Numbered from the stretch's first letter, positions 15,213-23,573 are shown. The stretch: 61,947 nucleotides of DNA from Alphaproteobacteria bacterium (GCA_017935485.1 JAGBHO010000025.1:1-61947), one strand, 5' to 3'. Notes: generated by a model from the letters alone, not told the origin. A program made the numbers and translations.

Positions 15213-16673
15213 TTATTTTATATAGATTTCATTAATTTTAAAATCTTCAGTAAATAATAAAAACGCTATTTTATCTTCAACTGGATTCCCATACCTTTTT
15301 ACCATATCAGGTACTGCTGGATAACAATTTTTATGAACTATTTTATTTGTTTCTTTTCTAAAATTATCAATTTCCTGATTATTAAAATAATCTCGTATTG
15401 CTGAGCTAGTATTAATAAAATAGTCTTTTCCTGCTTTATAGCTTAATATTTTTCTCATTTTACCAATAACAATTTCTAGACCATCATTATCATTAATCTC
15501 AATATCAGTAAGTAGATTTGTATATGTTGTCAGAATAAGCTTTTTGTTGCTATGGTTTTTTACAAGTTCACATACTCCACTTAAATATATTTTCATAGCC
15601 CCTTCAACAAACATTCTTAATAAAACAAAAGTAGAATAAGGCTGTTTCTTAAAATTCAGTTTCTGCAGTTCCTTTGCTAATTCACAAAAGCTAGGATATT
15701 TTACCATCAATGGAGAAAAATTGATATTTTGAAAAAGTTTAGTCTGTTCTTTAGGTGATGATGTTTTTTTACTGTCGTCACCTTTTGTTGAGTCGTCATT
15801 TTTAGCTTCTTGTTTATTTGAGTTATCTTCTTTTGGCTTTTGAGTTTCACTCAATTTTTCTGAGGCCTCAGGCTGAGCATCATTAATTAATTTATTAGTA
15901 AGTAGGAATTTCTTTGTCATTTCAGAGTTAGATAAGGTACGAGTATCAGCTTTTTTATCTTCTACTAGCTTATAGAAAGCTTTCACAAATATATCAAATG
16001 CTATTTCATCTTTTATTCTAAGTTCATTACCTTTGAAACTAAAAGGGAGATAAACTTCTAACTCTTTTGCAAAAAGCCTTTCAAATACAGTAGAAACATT
16101 ATTCATTTCAATGAAATTTACTATATTTTTATTGTTGTCCATCAATGTCTCACAAAATAAAGCTAATTTATAAAGAATGTTGGACTGATTAATTTTTACT
16201 TCCTCTATTGGGGTTCCATTATCAACCATATCCTTTACATATCTAGCTTGTTGTAAACGATGCCAACTTTTAATTTCACTTTGAGTGTGTCTGCTAAGAA
16301 TTAAATCATCCAAAAACTTAGGATTATCAAATAAATAGCAGTCAATTTCTTTTATTTTTGTTTTGGGATATTTCAATCCATATTTTACTGGGTCTAGAAG
16401 TGCCTTAACAGATGCACATCTTCTGTTTCCTTCTTTGACTATATATTTATCATTTCCTTCAGTGCTTTTAACGATATATAATGCATTATTAGGTAAATAA
16501 CCATAAGCGTTTATTGAATCAACAATTTTTTTAGCATCCTCATTGTTTAATAAATATTTTATTATAGCGTTTTGACTTCTATCTGTCATTGAAAAAGGAA
16601 AGCGATAATTTTTATCGTCAAGTAAAAGGTCTTTAATGCTAACCTTCATATACTTACAGCTATCTATATCCAT
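15213..16673 (-). CDS. ParB-like domain protein with HEPN-like C-terminus (486 aa)
   Basis: Residues about 10-120 resemble the ParB/Srx N-terminal nuclease-type domain, with EGNRRCAS (81-88) at the usual GxRR position. A middle helical part is followed by a charged low-complexity linker (about 265-312). The C-terminal domain has LLRMFVEGA and, near the end, FRKETNKIVHKN, a pattern like HEPN domains (Arg...Asn...His). ParB-like proteins of this architecture are found in defence islands and can act as nucleases; the role here is inferred. GAGG lies 7 nt before the start. It probably forms an operon with the adenine methylase downstream. Confidence 0.7.
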   Translation of the reverse strand: MDIDSCKYMKVSIKDLLLDDKNYRFPFSMTDRSQNAIIKYLLNNEDAKKIVDSINAYGYLPNNALYIVKSTEGNDKYIVKEGNRRCASVKALLDPVKYGLKYPKTKIKEIDCYLFDNPKFLDDLILSRHTQSEIKSWHRLQQARYVKDMVDNGTPIEEVKINQSNILYKLALFCETLMDNNKNIVNFIEMNNVSTVFERLFAKELEVYLPFSFKGNELRIKDEIAFDIFVKAFYKLVEDKKADTRTLSNSEMTKKFLLTNKLINDAQPEASEKLSETQKPKEDNSNKQEAKNDDSTKGDDSKKTSSPKEQTKLFQNINFSPLMVKYPSFCELAKELQKLNFKKQPYSTFVLLRMFVEGAMKIYLSGVCELVKNHSNKKLILTTYTNLLTDIEINDNDGLEIVIGKMRKILSYKAGKDYFINTSSAIRDYFNNQEIDNFRKETNKIVHKNCYPAVPDMVKRYGNPVEDKIAFLLFTEDFKINEIYIK

Positions 16674-16936
16674 AATAGAACCTCTTTAATTTATGTCTTG
16701 TAATATTCTAAGACTAGCATGAATAACTCCTTTTGCAACCAAAATATTTAATATGTTAAGAATAACAATTTACTTTAATTTTGTGAATAAAAATATCTTA
16801 TCTTTTGGTAATGGTATTTTGTTAATTTTTAACAAATAAAAAATTAAACTCAAAACAATAAATGGCACATCAAAAATGAAAGCACATATTGCCTGGTCAG
16901 GAAAATAATGGGAATCGATATTTTTAGGACTTTTAC

Positions 16937-17050
16937 TTGACTTTTTGTATTAAATATGCTTTAATATACTTGCTTTGGAGCTCCCAATGAGCTCGTTCGT
17001 TGTATACCGAACTAATCACCTCGTCAGAGGAGATAGTTTGGTATTTTTTT
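16937..17050 (+). ncRNA. Promoter plus terminator-like hairpin: short RNA or attenuator
   Basis: TTGACT (16937-16942) and TTTAAT (16960-16965), 17 bp apart, form a promoter. About 30 nt after the predicted start a strong stem follows: TACCGAACTA (17005-17014) with TAGTTTGGTA (17034-17043), plus inner CCTC/GAGG, then seven T. The transcript would be near 80 nt. It either is a small RNA or attenuates the 17108 gene. The remaining part of 16674-16936 is AT-rich with no gene seen. Confidence 0.5.
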
Positions 17051-17107
17051 ATTCAGACTTTCTTCCTTTGATGAAAGAGTAACATTTTTTAGAAAAGGAA
17101 AAAGTCT

Positions 17108-17860
17108 ATGAAAGAAATTTTAAAAGAATTTATCTCACATCAAATTCGGTCAAACTGTTTTGAAAACATTCCTTTAACTACAAAAAGGATTAAGGAATGT
17201 TACCAAGATGTGAGTAATTCTAAAATTTTTGATGAATTGTTGATGTTGGAAAATTTGGGAATTATCTATATAAAACAAGCTGCTCGTTCAAATAAATTGT
17301 TTAATAATCGTAAAAATTGGATAAAGCGCAAACAAAGCATTTGTCGTTATATTATTGACATTTTGGAACCGAAGTATTTTGAAGTACCCAATATCTCAGA
17401 TGTTGATTGGGCAATTAAAGCTTTTGTAGATACTGAAAAATGGGATTTTGTGCTTCAATTTAATGGAATTGATGAAGATGTTCGTATTGACCTAAAACCT
17501 AAAAAAGGGCATCAAAAATCACTGCTGATGTATTTTTGGGAACGAGTTCAAAACAATGCAAATGAATGGTGTGAATGTGCTAGTAACGATGAAGATGAAA
17601 ACAAAACTAAACATTTGTTTGCTGATTCTCATACATCGATTGATGCATTTTTTCAACGTTTTTGTAAAGAGTTAAAACCCTTTTTTATTAAGTTAGAAAA
17701 AGGTGGCTATAAGGTAAAGTTTACTCCTATTATTCGTCCTCAATCTTTAAAAGATGAAGATGTTAACGAATTTATATTTTTTTGTGGAACAGAGAGTGAT
17801 ATCCACTATAAATGTAAATTTGACGAGAATGGTAAATTTCTTGGTTGGCATAGGTGTTGA
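17108..17860 (+). CDS. Hypothetical protein (250 aa)
   Basis: I do not recognise this protein. The N-terminal 60 residues are helical and could form a winged-helix-like unit. The middle contains short acidic stretches (DEDENK), and the C-terminal part is beta-rich with FFCGTESDIHYKC. There is no signal peptide or membrane segment. AAAGG lies about 10 nt before ATG. It stands alone, divergent from the ParB-like gene, behind a promoter and a terminator-like hairpin, so its expression may be attenuated. As cargo of the element, a host-interaction or defence role is possible but unproven. Confidence 0.65.
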   Translation: MKEILKEFISHQIRSNCFENIPLTTKRIKECYQDVSNSKIFDELLMLENLGIIYIKQAARSNKLFNNRKNWIKRKQSICRYIIDILEPKYFEVPNISDVDWAIKAFVDTEKWDFVLQFNGIDEDVRIDLKPKKGHQKSLLMYFWERVQNNANEWCECASNDEDENKTKHLFADSHTSIDAFFQRFCKELKPFFIKLEKGGYKVKFTPIIRPQSLKDEDVNEFIFFCGTESDIHYKCKFDENGKFLGWHRC

Positions 17861-17884
17861 TATTCTTGATTATTTTGTAAAAAT

Positions 17885-17944
17885 ACTTTGGCTAACTGGT
17901 ATGTTTCCATTGTAGCTTGGTAATATTCTCTGGTTAGCCAAAGT
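17885..17944. repeat. 12-bp inverted repeat after the 17108 gene
   Basis: ACTTTGGCTAAC (17885-17896) and its inverse complement GTTAGCCAAAGT (17933-17944) flank 36 bp. It starts 24 bp after the stop codon of the 17108 gene, and no T-run follows, so it is not a typical terminator. Confidence 0.6.
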
Positions 17945-17966
17945 TCGAAATTCGTTGCAAAACTGT

Positions 17967-18009
17967 CACCACTAAAAAAAGCGCCTTAATGGCGCTTTTT
18001 TTAGTGGTG
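17967..18009. terminator. Perfect 19-bp stem, probable bidirectional terminator
   Basis: CACCACTAAAAAAAGCGCC (17967-17985) pairs perfectly with 17991-18009 around a 5-nt loop. A and T runs on both sides of the GC core allow termination in either direction. The rest of the gap 17861-18419 holds no gene I can support; an open frame at 17989-18204 starts inside this stem and looks non-coding. Confidence 0.65.
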
Positions 18010-18419
18010 ATGCGTAGCGGAGTTATTGTTGCGAGCCAAATTGGTTTGGGCGAAGCAATAATTACGAAGCAAGTGACCGAAGTGAAGTTGTTGAGCCGTT
18101 GGCGAAACTTACGCAGCAAGATACCATTTCAAACGGCAGGTATAAAAACTGTCGTTTTTGCGTTGCTACGAAAGCTAAAGCTTTCTACTTACGCGAACAA
18201 CTAACCTTTGCCGCGGTCGTCCCTCCCTGGCAAAGCTAAGAGAAGTTTCTTTTATAAATCAAGCGCTTAATCGAGTTCTGGTGTTCGTTTTTTTAATTTC
18301 TTGTTTTGGGAGAATTTTCCGAACTCGTTTGATGATAATCCTTTATTTTTCAATGACTTGATAGAGTTTGAATCTTGTTAGGTCTTGGAAATAAATTCTT
18401 AGAAATTTGAGAGAATTTT

Positions 18420-19235
18420 TTATTCTGAATAGTTATTAAGAATTGTGGGATATCCTTCATCTAGACTTATGGGTTCGTATTTTTGTAAAAAATTATTGAA
18501 ACAACTTTCATCTATAAAAAGTTCGTCAAGATTGTTTTGGCTTCTCTCTATAACACGTTTTCGAGCTATATCTATATCACAAAGAATTGCGTAAAATTGG
18601 ACATTGGGTGTTAAGGTTCTTGCCCATTGAAAATATTCCGCTCGTTTTTCTTTATTCCAAAAGCCATAGTCTAAAATAACATTTTTACTACTTTTGATTG
18701 CTGTATCTGTTTCGCTGCGAATAAAATCGTCTACTTCTTTATATCGGGCTTGGAAGTTGTTAGGTGTTCGTCCAAATTTTTTTAACATTATTTCATCATG
18801 TGTAAAACGAATGGCAGGCAATTCTTGTTCTAATTTTTTTGCTGCAGTTGTTTTTCCGAATCCTAAAAAACCGCACATTAGATATATAGCCGGTTTAGAG
18901 CGGATAAGAATATGCCGAAACCATTTTTCCTGAAAGCTGGTTTGTTGTTCAATTTCGGCATCTGATAAAAACATGTGTTTGGGAACGACAATAAGTTTAT
19001 CATCGTTATCATTTAGGCGGTGTATAATGGCAATACATTTCCCTTCAAAGTCTGACAGGGGCAAATTTGTTCCTAAGATGTAGGCATCCAGTTCTTCTCC
19101 ATCACCAGAGATAGTATTCGGAATATAGCCGTAATTAACTGGATATATAAACCCGTGTTTGGGATGAAGCGAGCCTAAAGGGCGGTCTATCTTAACTTTA
19201 ACAATTTTTCCAATATAATGTTGTGAATTATTCAT
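18420..19235 (-). CDS. Pyrophosphatase-like / P-loop kinase fusion (271 aa)
   Basis: Residues 1-105 resemble the short family I inorganic pyrophosphatase relatives: VKIDRPLGS, YPVNYGYI, and GDGEELDAY, where canonical enzymes have DGDPVD. Residues 115-271 form a P-loop kinase: GFLGFGKTT (Walker A), an FTHDEIM segment after it, and a later RKRVIER lid-like part, as in polynucleotide kinase or zeta-toxin relatives. The fusion suggests turnover or sensing of a phosphorylated nucleotide, but the substrate is unknown. GGAG lies 7 nt before ATG. It is the last gene before the right end of the element. Confidence 0.8.
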   Translation of the reverse strand: MNNSQHYIGKIVKVKIDRPLGSLHPKHGFIYPVNYGYIPNTISGDGEELDAYILGTNLPLSDFEGKCIAIIHRLNDNDDKLIVVPKHMFLSDAEIEQQTSFQEKWFRHILIRSKPAIYLMCGFLGFGKTTAAKKLEQELPAIRFTHDEIMLKKFGRTPNNFQARYKEVDDFIRSETDTAIKSSKNVILDYGFWNKEKRAEYFQWARTLTPNVQFYAILCDIDIARKRVIERSQNNLDELFIDESCFNNFLQKYEPISLDEGYPTILNNYSE

Positions 19236-19312
19236 TTTATTTCTCCATTTTTTATTTTAACAAAGAAGTATCTGATTACAATAGAAATTTATCTCGTAAA
19301 CTATGAGTTAAG

Positions 19313-19475
19313 CATCACCAATTGCTGAGGGTATTTTTTTGTTTAAAGACCTGATGTAATCGTAAGGTTTTCTAAGCGTATAAGAGATTTTACGGTCTTG
19401 TAATTTCAAGTTCGAAAGTAAGATGTGTAAAATCTCTCTTTTTGTTTCTACTTTCGAACTCCGGAAGATTTGGTA
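19313..19475 (-). pseudogene. Remnant of a second serine recombinase gene (3' end only)
   Basis: Bases 19327-19475 repeat 3908-4056 with only four mismatches that I count, and encode the same C-terminal recombinase residues in the same orientation. Here the frame closes naturally soon after the core (…IPSAIGDA, stop at about 19308-19310), so this copy shows the native ending of the protein. Everything upstream of this fragment is gone, replaced by the chromosomal gene at 19488. It is best explained as the scar of an earlier related element at the same tRNA. Confidence 0.8.
19314..19325. other. Right attachment core (attR)
   Basis: ATCACCAATTGC, identical to 3880-3891 at tRNA-Glu. Bases to its left belong to the element; to its right starts the recombinase-like remnant at 19327. 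Confidence 0.75.
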
Positions 19476-19487
19476 TGGTTCGGCATA

Positions 19488-19973
19488 TCAATTTTTTGTT
19501 GATTGATACGGAGTTAATCTGGGCAAGAATCTTGGGACATTTCTTTTATATTCCAGATATTCGTTGCCGTATCTTTTATACAATTCCTTTTCTTCACTCA
19601 ACGGAAAATAAACCAGATTAACTCCGATAAAAAACAGTAAATAATAAAATAATGCCCAGCTTTGAAACATCAGGCATTCTCCGCCCAAAAACAAAAATAC
19701 GCCAAGCAGCATCGGATTTCTGACATAAGCGTAAGGTCCGGTGGTGATTAATTTATTTATCGGATTCCATGGAGCCGGAGAGCCTTTGCCAACTCGGGCG
19801 AAGAGCTTCATTGTCCAAATCATCAATATTAGTCCGCTCACAAATAGCATAAACATTAGAAATAACAGGAAAATATTTTTTATCTCAATGGTTTCAAAGC
19901 CGCTGAAGTATAAAATTAGCAACGGAATGCTTATCAAAACATTGAACGGCAAAATCAAAATGGCTTTTAACAT
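19488..19973 (-). CDS. Isoprenylcysteine carboxyl methyltransferase family membrane protein
   Basis: An integral membrane protein with about four hydrophobic segments and the ICMT/PEMT signature: GPYAYVRNPMLLG followed by a C-terminal EEKELYKRYGNEYLEYKRNV. Family members methylate isoprenoid-linked or lipid substrates with S-adenosylmethionine; bacterial substrates are mostly unknown. ATG 19973 is used instead of 20003, because AAAGGAAT lies just upstream and the hydrophobic N-terminus begins there. It is the first intact chromosomal gene to the right of the integrated element. Confidence 0.85.
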   Translation of the reverse strand: MLKAILILPFNVLISIPLLILYFSGFETIEIKNIFLLFLMFMLFVSGLILMIWTMKLFARVGKGSPAPWNPINKLITTGPYAYVRNPMLLGVFLFLGGECLMFQSWALFYYLLFFIGVNLVYFPLSEEKELYKRYGNEYLEYKRNVPRFLPRLTPYQSTKN

Positions 19974-20181
19974 TGGAATTCCTTTCGTTTCTATATTATA
20001 CAATATACAGGATTTTTTCGTAAAATCTATAAAAATCAGCTTGTGAACAGTGAGACGGGTATCATCAATTCAAATGGCAGATATGAAAGCTGCACATGAT
20101 ACCTGTTGTGGTATTTCCGGTTTACATATACGGGAAGTAATAGTATTATATTAACAGGGAAATGTATAAAGGCGTATTTTT

Positions 20182-20766
20182 ATGAAGATGTATGTGTATA
20201 CTTTTGCATATGATAAAATCAAAGAAGAAGGCTACAAATCGCTGAGTATGTTTGATAAGGACAGCGAACATTACAAAGGGTGTTTGTGGACGCACAGGTG
20301 TAGTGCAAATTCTGAAAATTATGTTGATATTGAAGCCTATATGGAAAGAACTTTTGAAGGACGGCTTCGGTCAATCTGTGCCATTACCGAGATTGCGCCG
20401 GTCACGGATTATCAACATCCTTATTTGGATCGTCTGGTTCATTATGCCGATGTTATTTCTTTTGATGCGGGGCAGTTGGTGAAAGACGGTGTTGTTGAGG
20501 CTGTTTATTGCAAAGATTTAAGGCAGACGGTTCTTATAAATCCGGCTTTTGAAAATATTTACAAGCTCAACGGACTTGATGAGATTGACACGGAGCCGTA
20601 TGACTGGCGGTTGTGCGGAGAAAAGGAATATCAGAAATATTCGCCTTGGGCGACAATCAAACATTATATGCTGGTTTTGAAAGACGGGTATGTTCCGCCC
20701 CGATATATTACTTTAGAAACGGATAATTCGGCTGCCCGTGAGGCAGAGGAAAAAATGCGGGCCTGA
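20182..20766 (+). CDS. Hypothetical protein (194 aa)
   Basis: A soluble protein without signal or membrane segment. It is rich in Tyr and Asp and has conserved-looking pieces such as DIEAYMERTFEGR, HPYLDRLVHYAD and WATIKHYMLVLKDGY. I do not recognise a family. It stands alone between the methyltransferase and the alkyltransferase gene; the ATG at 20182 has only a weak ribosome site (AAAGG further upstream). Confidence 0.65.
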   Translation: MKMYVYTFAYDKIKEEGYKSLSMFDKDSEHYKGCLWTHRCSANSENYVDIEAYMERTFEGRLRSICAITEIAPVTDYQHPYLDRLVHYADVISFDAGQLVKDGVVEAVYCKDLRQTVLINPAFENIYKLNGLDEIDTEPYDWRLCGEKEYQKYSPWATIKHYMLVLKDGYVPPRYITLETDNSAAREAEEKMRA

Positions 20767-20905
20767 AACTCAATCCTTATAGAGTTTGCCTCGTATGGTT
20801 TGTCAGGGATATGGCGAAGAGATGTTGAAATTTTTTTTCTGATTTGTTAAAATGCCGGTTATCAGTTTATTACATTATAAAACGGGACAGCAGAGGAAAA
20901 AACGG

Positions 20906-21460
20906 ATGGTTTATTTATGTTATTATAATTCGCCGGTCGGCCGGCTGCTGATGGCCAGCGACGGGGAAAACCTGACCGGTTTGTGGCTTGAAAAGCAAAA
21001 ATATTATGCGGCAACGTTGTCGGAAGAGGGTGAAGAAAATGCAAATCTGCCGGTCTTTGTAAAAACCGGAGAGTGGCTGGATAAGTATTTTCGAAAAGAA
21101 AAGCCGGCAATTTCGGATTTGCCGCTGGCACCGCAAGGCGGAGAATTCCGGCAGGCGGTTTGGAAGATTTTATGTGCCATTCCGTATGGGCAAACAATGA
21201 CTTATGGTGAGATTGCACGGAAAATTGCGGCTCAGAGCGGGAGAAAAACGATGTCGGCTCAAGCGGTGGGCGGCGCGGTGGGGCATAATCCGATTTCCAT
21301 TATTATTCCCTGTCACCGTGTGGTCGGGAGCAACGGCAGTCTGACCGGATATGCCGGCGGTCTTGATGTTAAAAACAAGTTGTTGAAGCTGGAATCTGTT
21401 GATACAGCGAGTTTGCGGAAGCTTACCAAAATCGGGCAGAAAATGTATGTCGGAGATTGA
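20906..21460 (+). CDS. ogt: Methylated-DNA-protein-cysteine methyltransferase
   Basis: Suicide repair enzyme that moves alkyl groups from O6-alkylguanine in DNA to its own cysteine. The active-site motif PCHRVVGSNG is present, preceded by the helix-turn-helix region (MTYGEIA) and followed by GYAGGLDVKNKLL, all typical of the family. Length (184 aa) suits the Ogt/MGMT type without an Ada domain. ATG 20906 has GAGG 9 nt upstream; the longer frame from 20852 lacks support. It overlaps the next gene by 14 bp. Confidence 0.92.
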   Translation: MVYLCYYNSPVGRLLMASDGENLTGLWLEKQKYYAATLSEEGEENANLPVFVKTGEWLDKYFRKEKPAISDLPLAPQGGEFRQAVWKILCAIPYGQTMTYGEIARKIAAQSGRKTMSAQAVGGAVGHNPISIIIPCHRVVGSNGSLTGYAGGLDVKNKLLKLESVDTASLRKLTKIGQKMYVGD

Positions 21461-22118
21461 GACGCTTTTTAAAAACAGGTCTTTTGATTTTTTCAAGCTT
21501 AAAGCCATTGGTTTTGTCAAAGAAGGAACCGGATATCGTTATGTTTCTGTTTTGGGTAATACCGGATTTGAGGTTTGGATTGTTGTGACTGAAGACGGAA
21601 AACTTTCTGCCGATGTTTTTGATTGTGAAACCGGCGAACCCTATGTGTTGGTTAAAGTTCCACAGGCAGAAGGGGCTTTTGTCGGCAAAGTGAGAACGGC
21701 TTTGGCGGAGGTTTTGGAAAAGATTGCGCGGGAATGTTGCCGGTCCGAGGTTTTTAAGGCGTTGCAGGCCAAGAAAGTTATTGCATATATCAAGCGGAAA
21801 TATGGTGATGAGCCGGAATTTTTATGGCAGAAGTTTTCTGGAAACGCCATTGTACGCCGTCAGGATAATAATAAATGGTATGCGGCTTTTTTAAAGGTTC
21901 GGAAAAACAAACTCGGTTTATCGGGTGATGATGAAGTTGAAATTCTGGACTTGCGCGCAGAAAGCGGCGAAATAGAAAGAATGGCGGACGGCGAGCATTT
22001 TTTTCGCGGATATCATATGAACAAAAAGCACTGGCTGACCATTGTCTTTGACGGTTTTGTGCCGGTTGAAGAAATTTGCCGCCGTGTTGACGAAAGCTAT
22101 GAACTGGCTAAGAGGTAA
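21447..22118 (+). CDS. MmcQ/YjbR family protein
   Basis: A soluble 223-residue protein. The C-terminal half, with FSGNAIVRRQDNNKWYAAF, the spacing of Lys and Trp residues and a late KKHWLTIVFDG, matches the MmcQ/YjbR fold, a CyaY-like domain with a double-wing DNA-binding shape and no known enzyme activity. The N-terminal half appears to be a related or regulatory extension. The start at 21447 lies inside the end of the alkyltransferase gene, so the two are probably co-translated, which may hint at a DNA-related role. Confidence 0.75.
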   Translation: MSEIETLFKNRSFDFFKLKAIGFVKEGTGYRYVSVLGNTGFEVWIVVTEDGKLSADVFDCETGEPYVLVKVPQAEGAFVGKVRTALAEVLEKIARECCRSEVFKALQAKKVIAYIKRKYGDEPEFLWQKFSGNAIVRRQDNNKWYAAFLKVRKNKLGLSGDDEVEILDLRAESGEIERMADGEHFFRGYHMNKKHWLTIVFDGFVPVEEICRRVDESYELAKR

Positions 22119-22137
22119 CCGGAACAGAGAGAAGAAC

Positions 22138-22848
22138 ATGAAACTTATCAGTTGGAACTGCAATTGTGCTTTTAGGAATAAGCATCATCTGTTGCCGCCG
22201 GCGGACATATTGGTTATTGCCGAGAGCGAAAGTCCTGAGTTTTTGCAAAAGCATAAGGCTTTCCTGCCGTATAAAACGCATTTGTGGGTTGGAAAGCGTG
22301 CGCATAAGGGGCTGAGTATTTTTGCATCGGCCGGCTGGTCAGCAGAAATTGCCGAATTTTATAATGAAGAGTTCAAGTATATTGTGCCGGTGAGAATTGC
22401 ATCGGAAAAGGCGCAGTTTTTATTGTGGGCGGTATGGACGCAGGCTGACGGGAATGACAGCTACAACGGTTATGTCGTGATGGCGGCGCGGGCAATGCTG
22501 CATTATCGGCCTTATTTGCAGGAAGACAGCCTGATTGCCGGCGATTTTAACAGCAATGCCTGCTGGAACGGCCATTTTAAGCAGGAATACAATCATGAGC
22601 AGCTGGTTCGTTTGCTGTCGGCAAAGGGTTTGCACAGTGTTTATCATGATTTGTCAGGTTGTGAGCATGGCGCCGAGAAAGAGGCGACGATATTTATGTA
22701 TAAGGACAAAAACAAGCCGTATTATATTGATTATGTGTTTGCCCATGAAAAGAGGCTGCGGCGGCAGCATGGTTTTGAAATCGGAAAATATGGCGACTGG
22801 ATTAAATACAGTGATCATATGCCGTTGTTTGTTGAATTTACTGATTGA
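22138..22848 (+). CDS. Endonuclease/exonuclease/phosphatase (EEP) family protein
   Basis: Small EEP-fold phosphodiesterase. SWNCNCAFRN at the start, Glu in VIAESES, IAGDFNSN in the middle and SDHMPLFVEF at the end supply the metal and catalytic residues (Asn, Glu, Asp-x-Asn, Asp-His). The substrate may be nucleic acid or a phosphoester; nothing specifies which. There is no signal peptide. ATG 22138 has AGAGAGAAG upstream. It is part of a close same-strand run 20906-23509 with small gaps, probably one transcript. Confidence 0.85.
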   Translation: MKLISWNCNCAFRNKHHLLPPADILVIAESESPEFLQKHKAFLPYKTHLWVGKRAHKGLSIFASAGWSAEIAEFYNEEFKYIVPVRIASEKAQFLLWAVWTQADGNDSYNGYVVMAARAMLHYRPYLQEDSLIAGDFNSNACWNGHFKQEYNHEQLVRLLSAKGLHSVYHDLSGCEHGAEKEATIFMYKDKNKPYYIDYVFAHEKRLRRQHGFEIGKYGDWIKYSDHMPLFVEFTD

Positions 22849-22855
22849 GGAGAAA

Positions 22856-23509
22856 ATGATGATTTTTAAAAAGCCGGTTTTGCCGCGGCAATTGATGGAA
22901 GTTTCCGATATTAGCGCTTTGCGCGATTGTTGTGAAGAAAACGGCGGAGTTCAGGCGCAAAAATTGCAAAAGCTGAATGTTTGCGATGAAGATTTTGGCA
23001 AAGTTGACTTCAGTGAAGTTTTGTTTTCCGAGTGCCGCTTTAAGGATTGTTGTTTTCGCAAGGTCTCTTTTGTGAAAGCGGTGATTGAAAATTGTCAGTT
23101 TATTAATTGTAATTTTGAAGATTCTTTTTGGAAAGGCTGTTGGATTCAGGAAAGTAAAGTCAGCGGCTGTACCATGGTCGGGAGTATTTTTAAAGAAACG
23201 GTATGGAAAGAAGGAATGGTACAGTATGCGAATTGTAATGAATGTCGTTTTGAAAATGTGTTTTGGGATGAAAGCCGGATTGTTTCTTCCGAACTCAGCG
23301 AGTGCCGGATGAAAGGATTGAAAATGAACAGGGCGGTTTTGACCGAGAGCAATTTCTTTAAGACGATGCTGAACGGGACAGACTTTACGTCTTCCGATAT
23401 TTCAGGCATTACGTTGTCCGGTGATTTTCGGGAATTGCGCGGAGCCGTTATTAACGGTTTTCAGGCAGCGGATTTGGTGCGGCAGCTGGGGATAAAGGTT
23501 GAAGATTAG
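22856..23509 (+). CDS. Pentapeptide repeat protein (217 aa)
   Basis: From about residue 50 to 180 the sequence follows the pentapeptide repeat pattern A(D/N)LxX in a degenerate, Cys-rich form (FSECRFKDCCF, FINCNFEDSFW, GTDFTSSDIS), predicting a right-handed square beta-helix. Such proteins often mimic DNA or act as scaffolds; the function here is unknown. GAGGAGAAA just before the ATG is a good ribosome site. It is last in the 20906-23509 run and is followed by a clear terminator. Confidence 0.8.
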   Translation: MMIFKKPVLPRQLMEVSDISALRDCCEENGGVQAQKLQKLNVCDEDFGKVDFSEVLFSECRFKDCCFRKVSFVKAVIENCQFINCNFEDSFWKGCWIQESKVSGCTMVGSIFKETVWKEGMVQYANCNECRFENVFWDESRIVSSELSECRMKGLKMNRAVLTESNFFKTMLNGTDFTSSDISGITLSGDFRELRGAVINGFQAADLVRQLGIKVED

Positions 23510-23540
23510 AAAAACGGGCGGCAGACAGTAAACAGAAGAA

Positions 23541-23573
23541 AAGGCAATTCCCTTCAGGGAATTGCCTTTTTGT
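23541..23573. terminator. Bidirectional terminator
   Basis: AAGGCAATTCCC (23541-23552) pairs perfectly with GGGAATTGCCTT (23557-23568), loop TTCA, then T-run. It separates the convergent pentapeptide and flotillin genes. Confidence 0.85.

Noticed and set aside
17989..18204. 71-aa frame after the large stem
   Set aside because: It starts inside the terminator stem, lacks a ribosome site and has no protein-like pattern.
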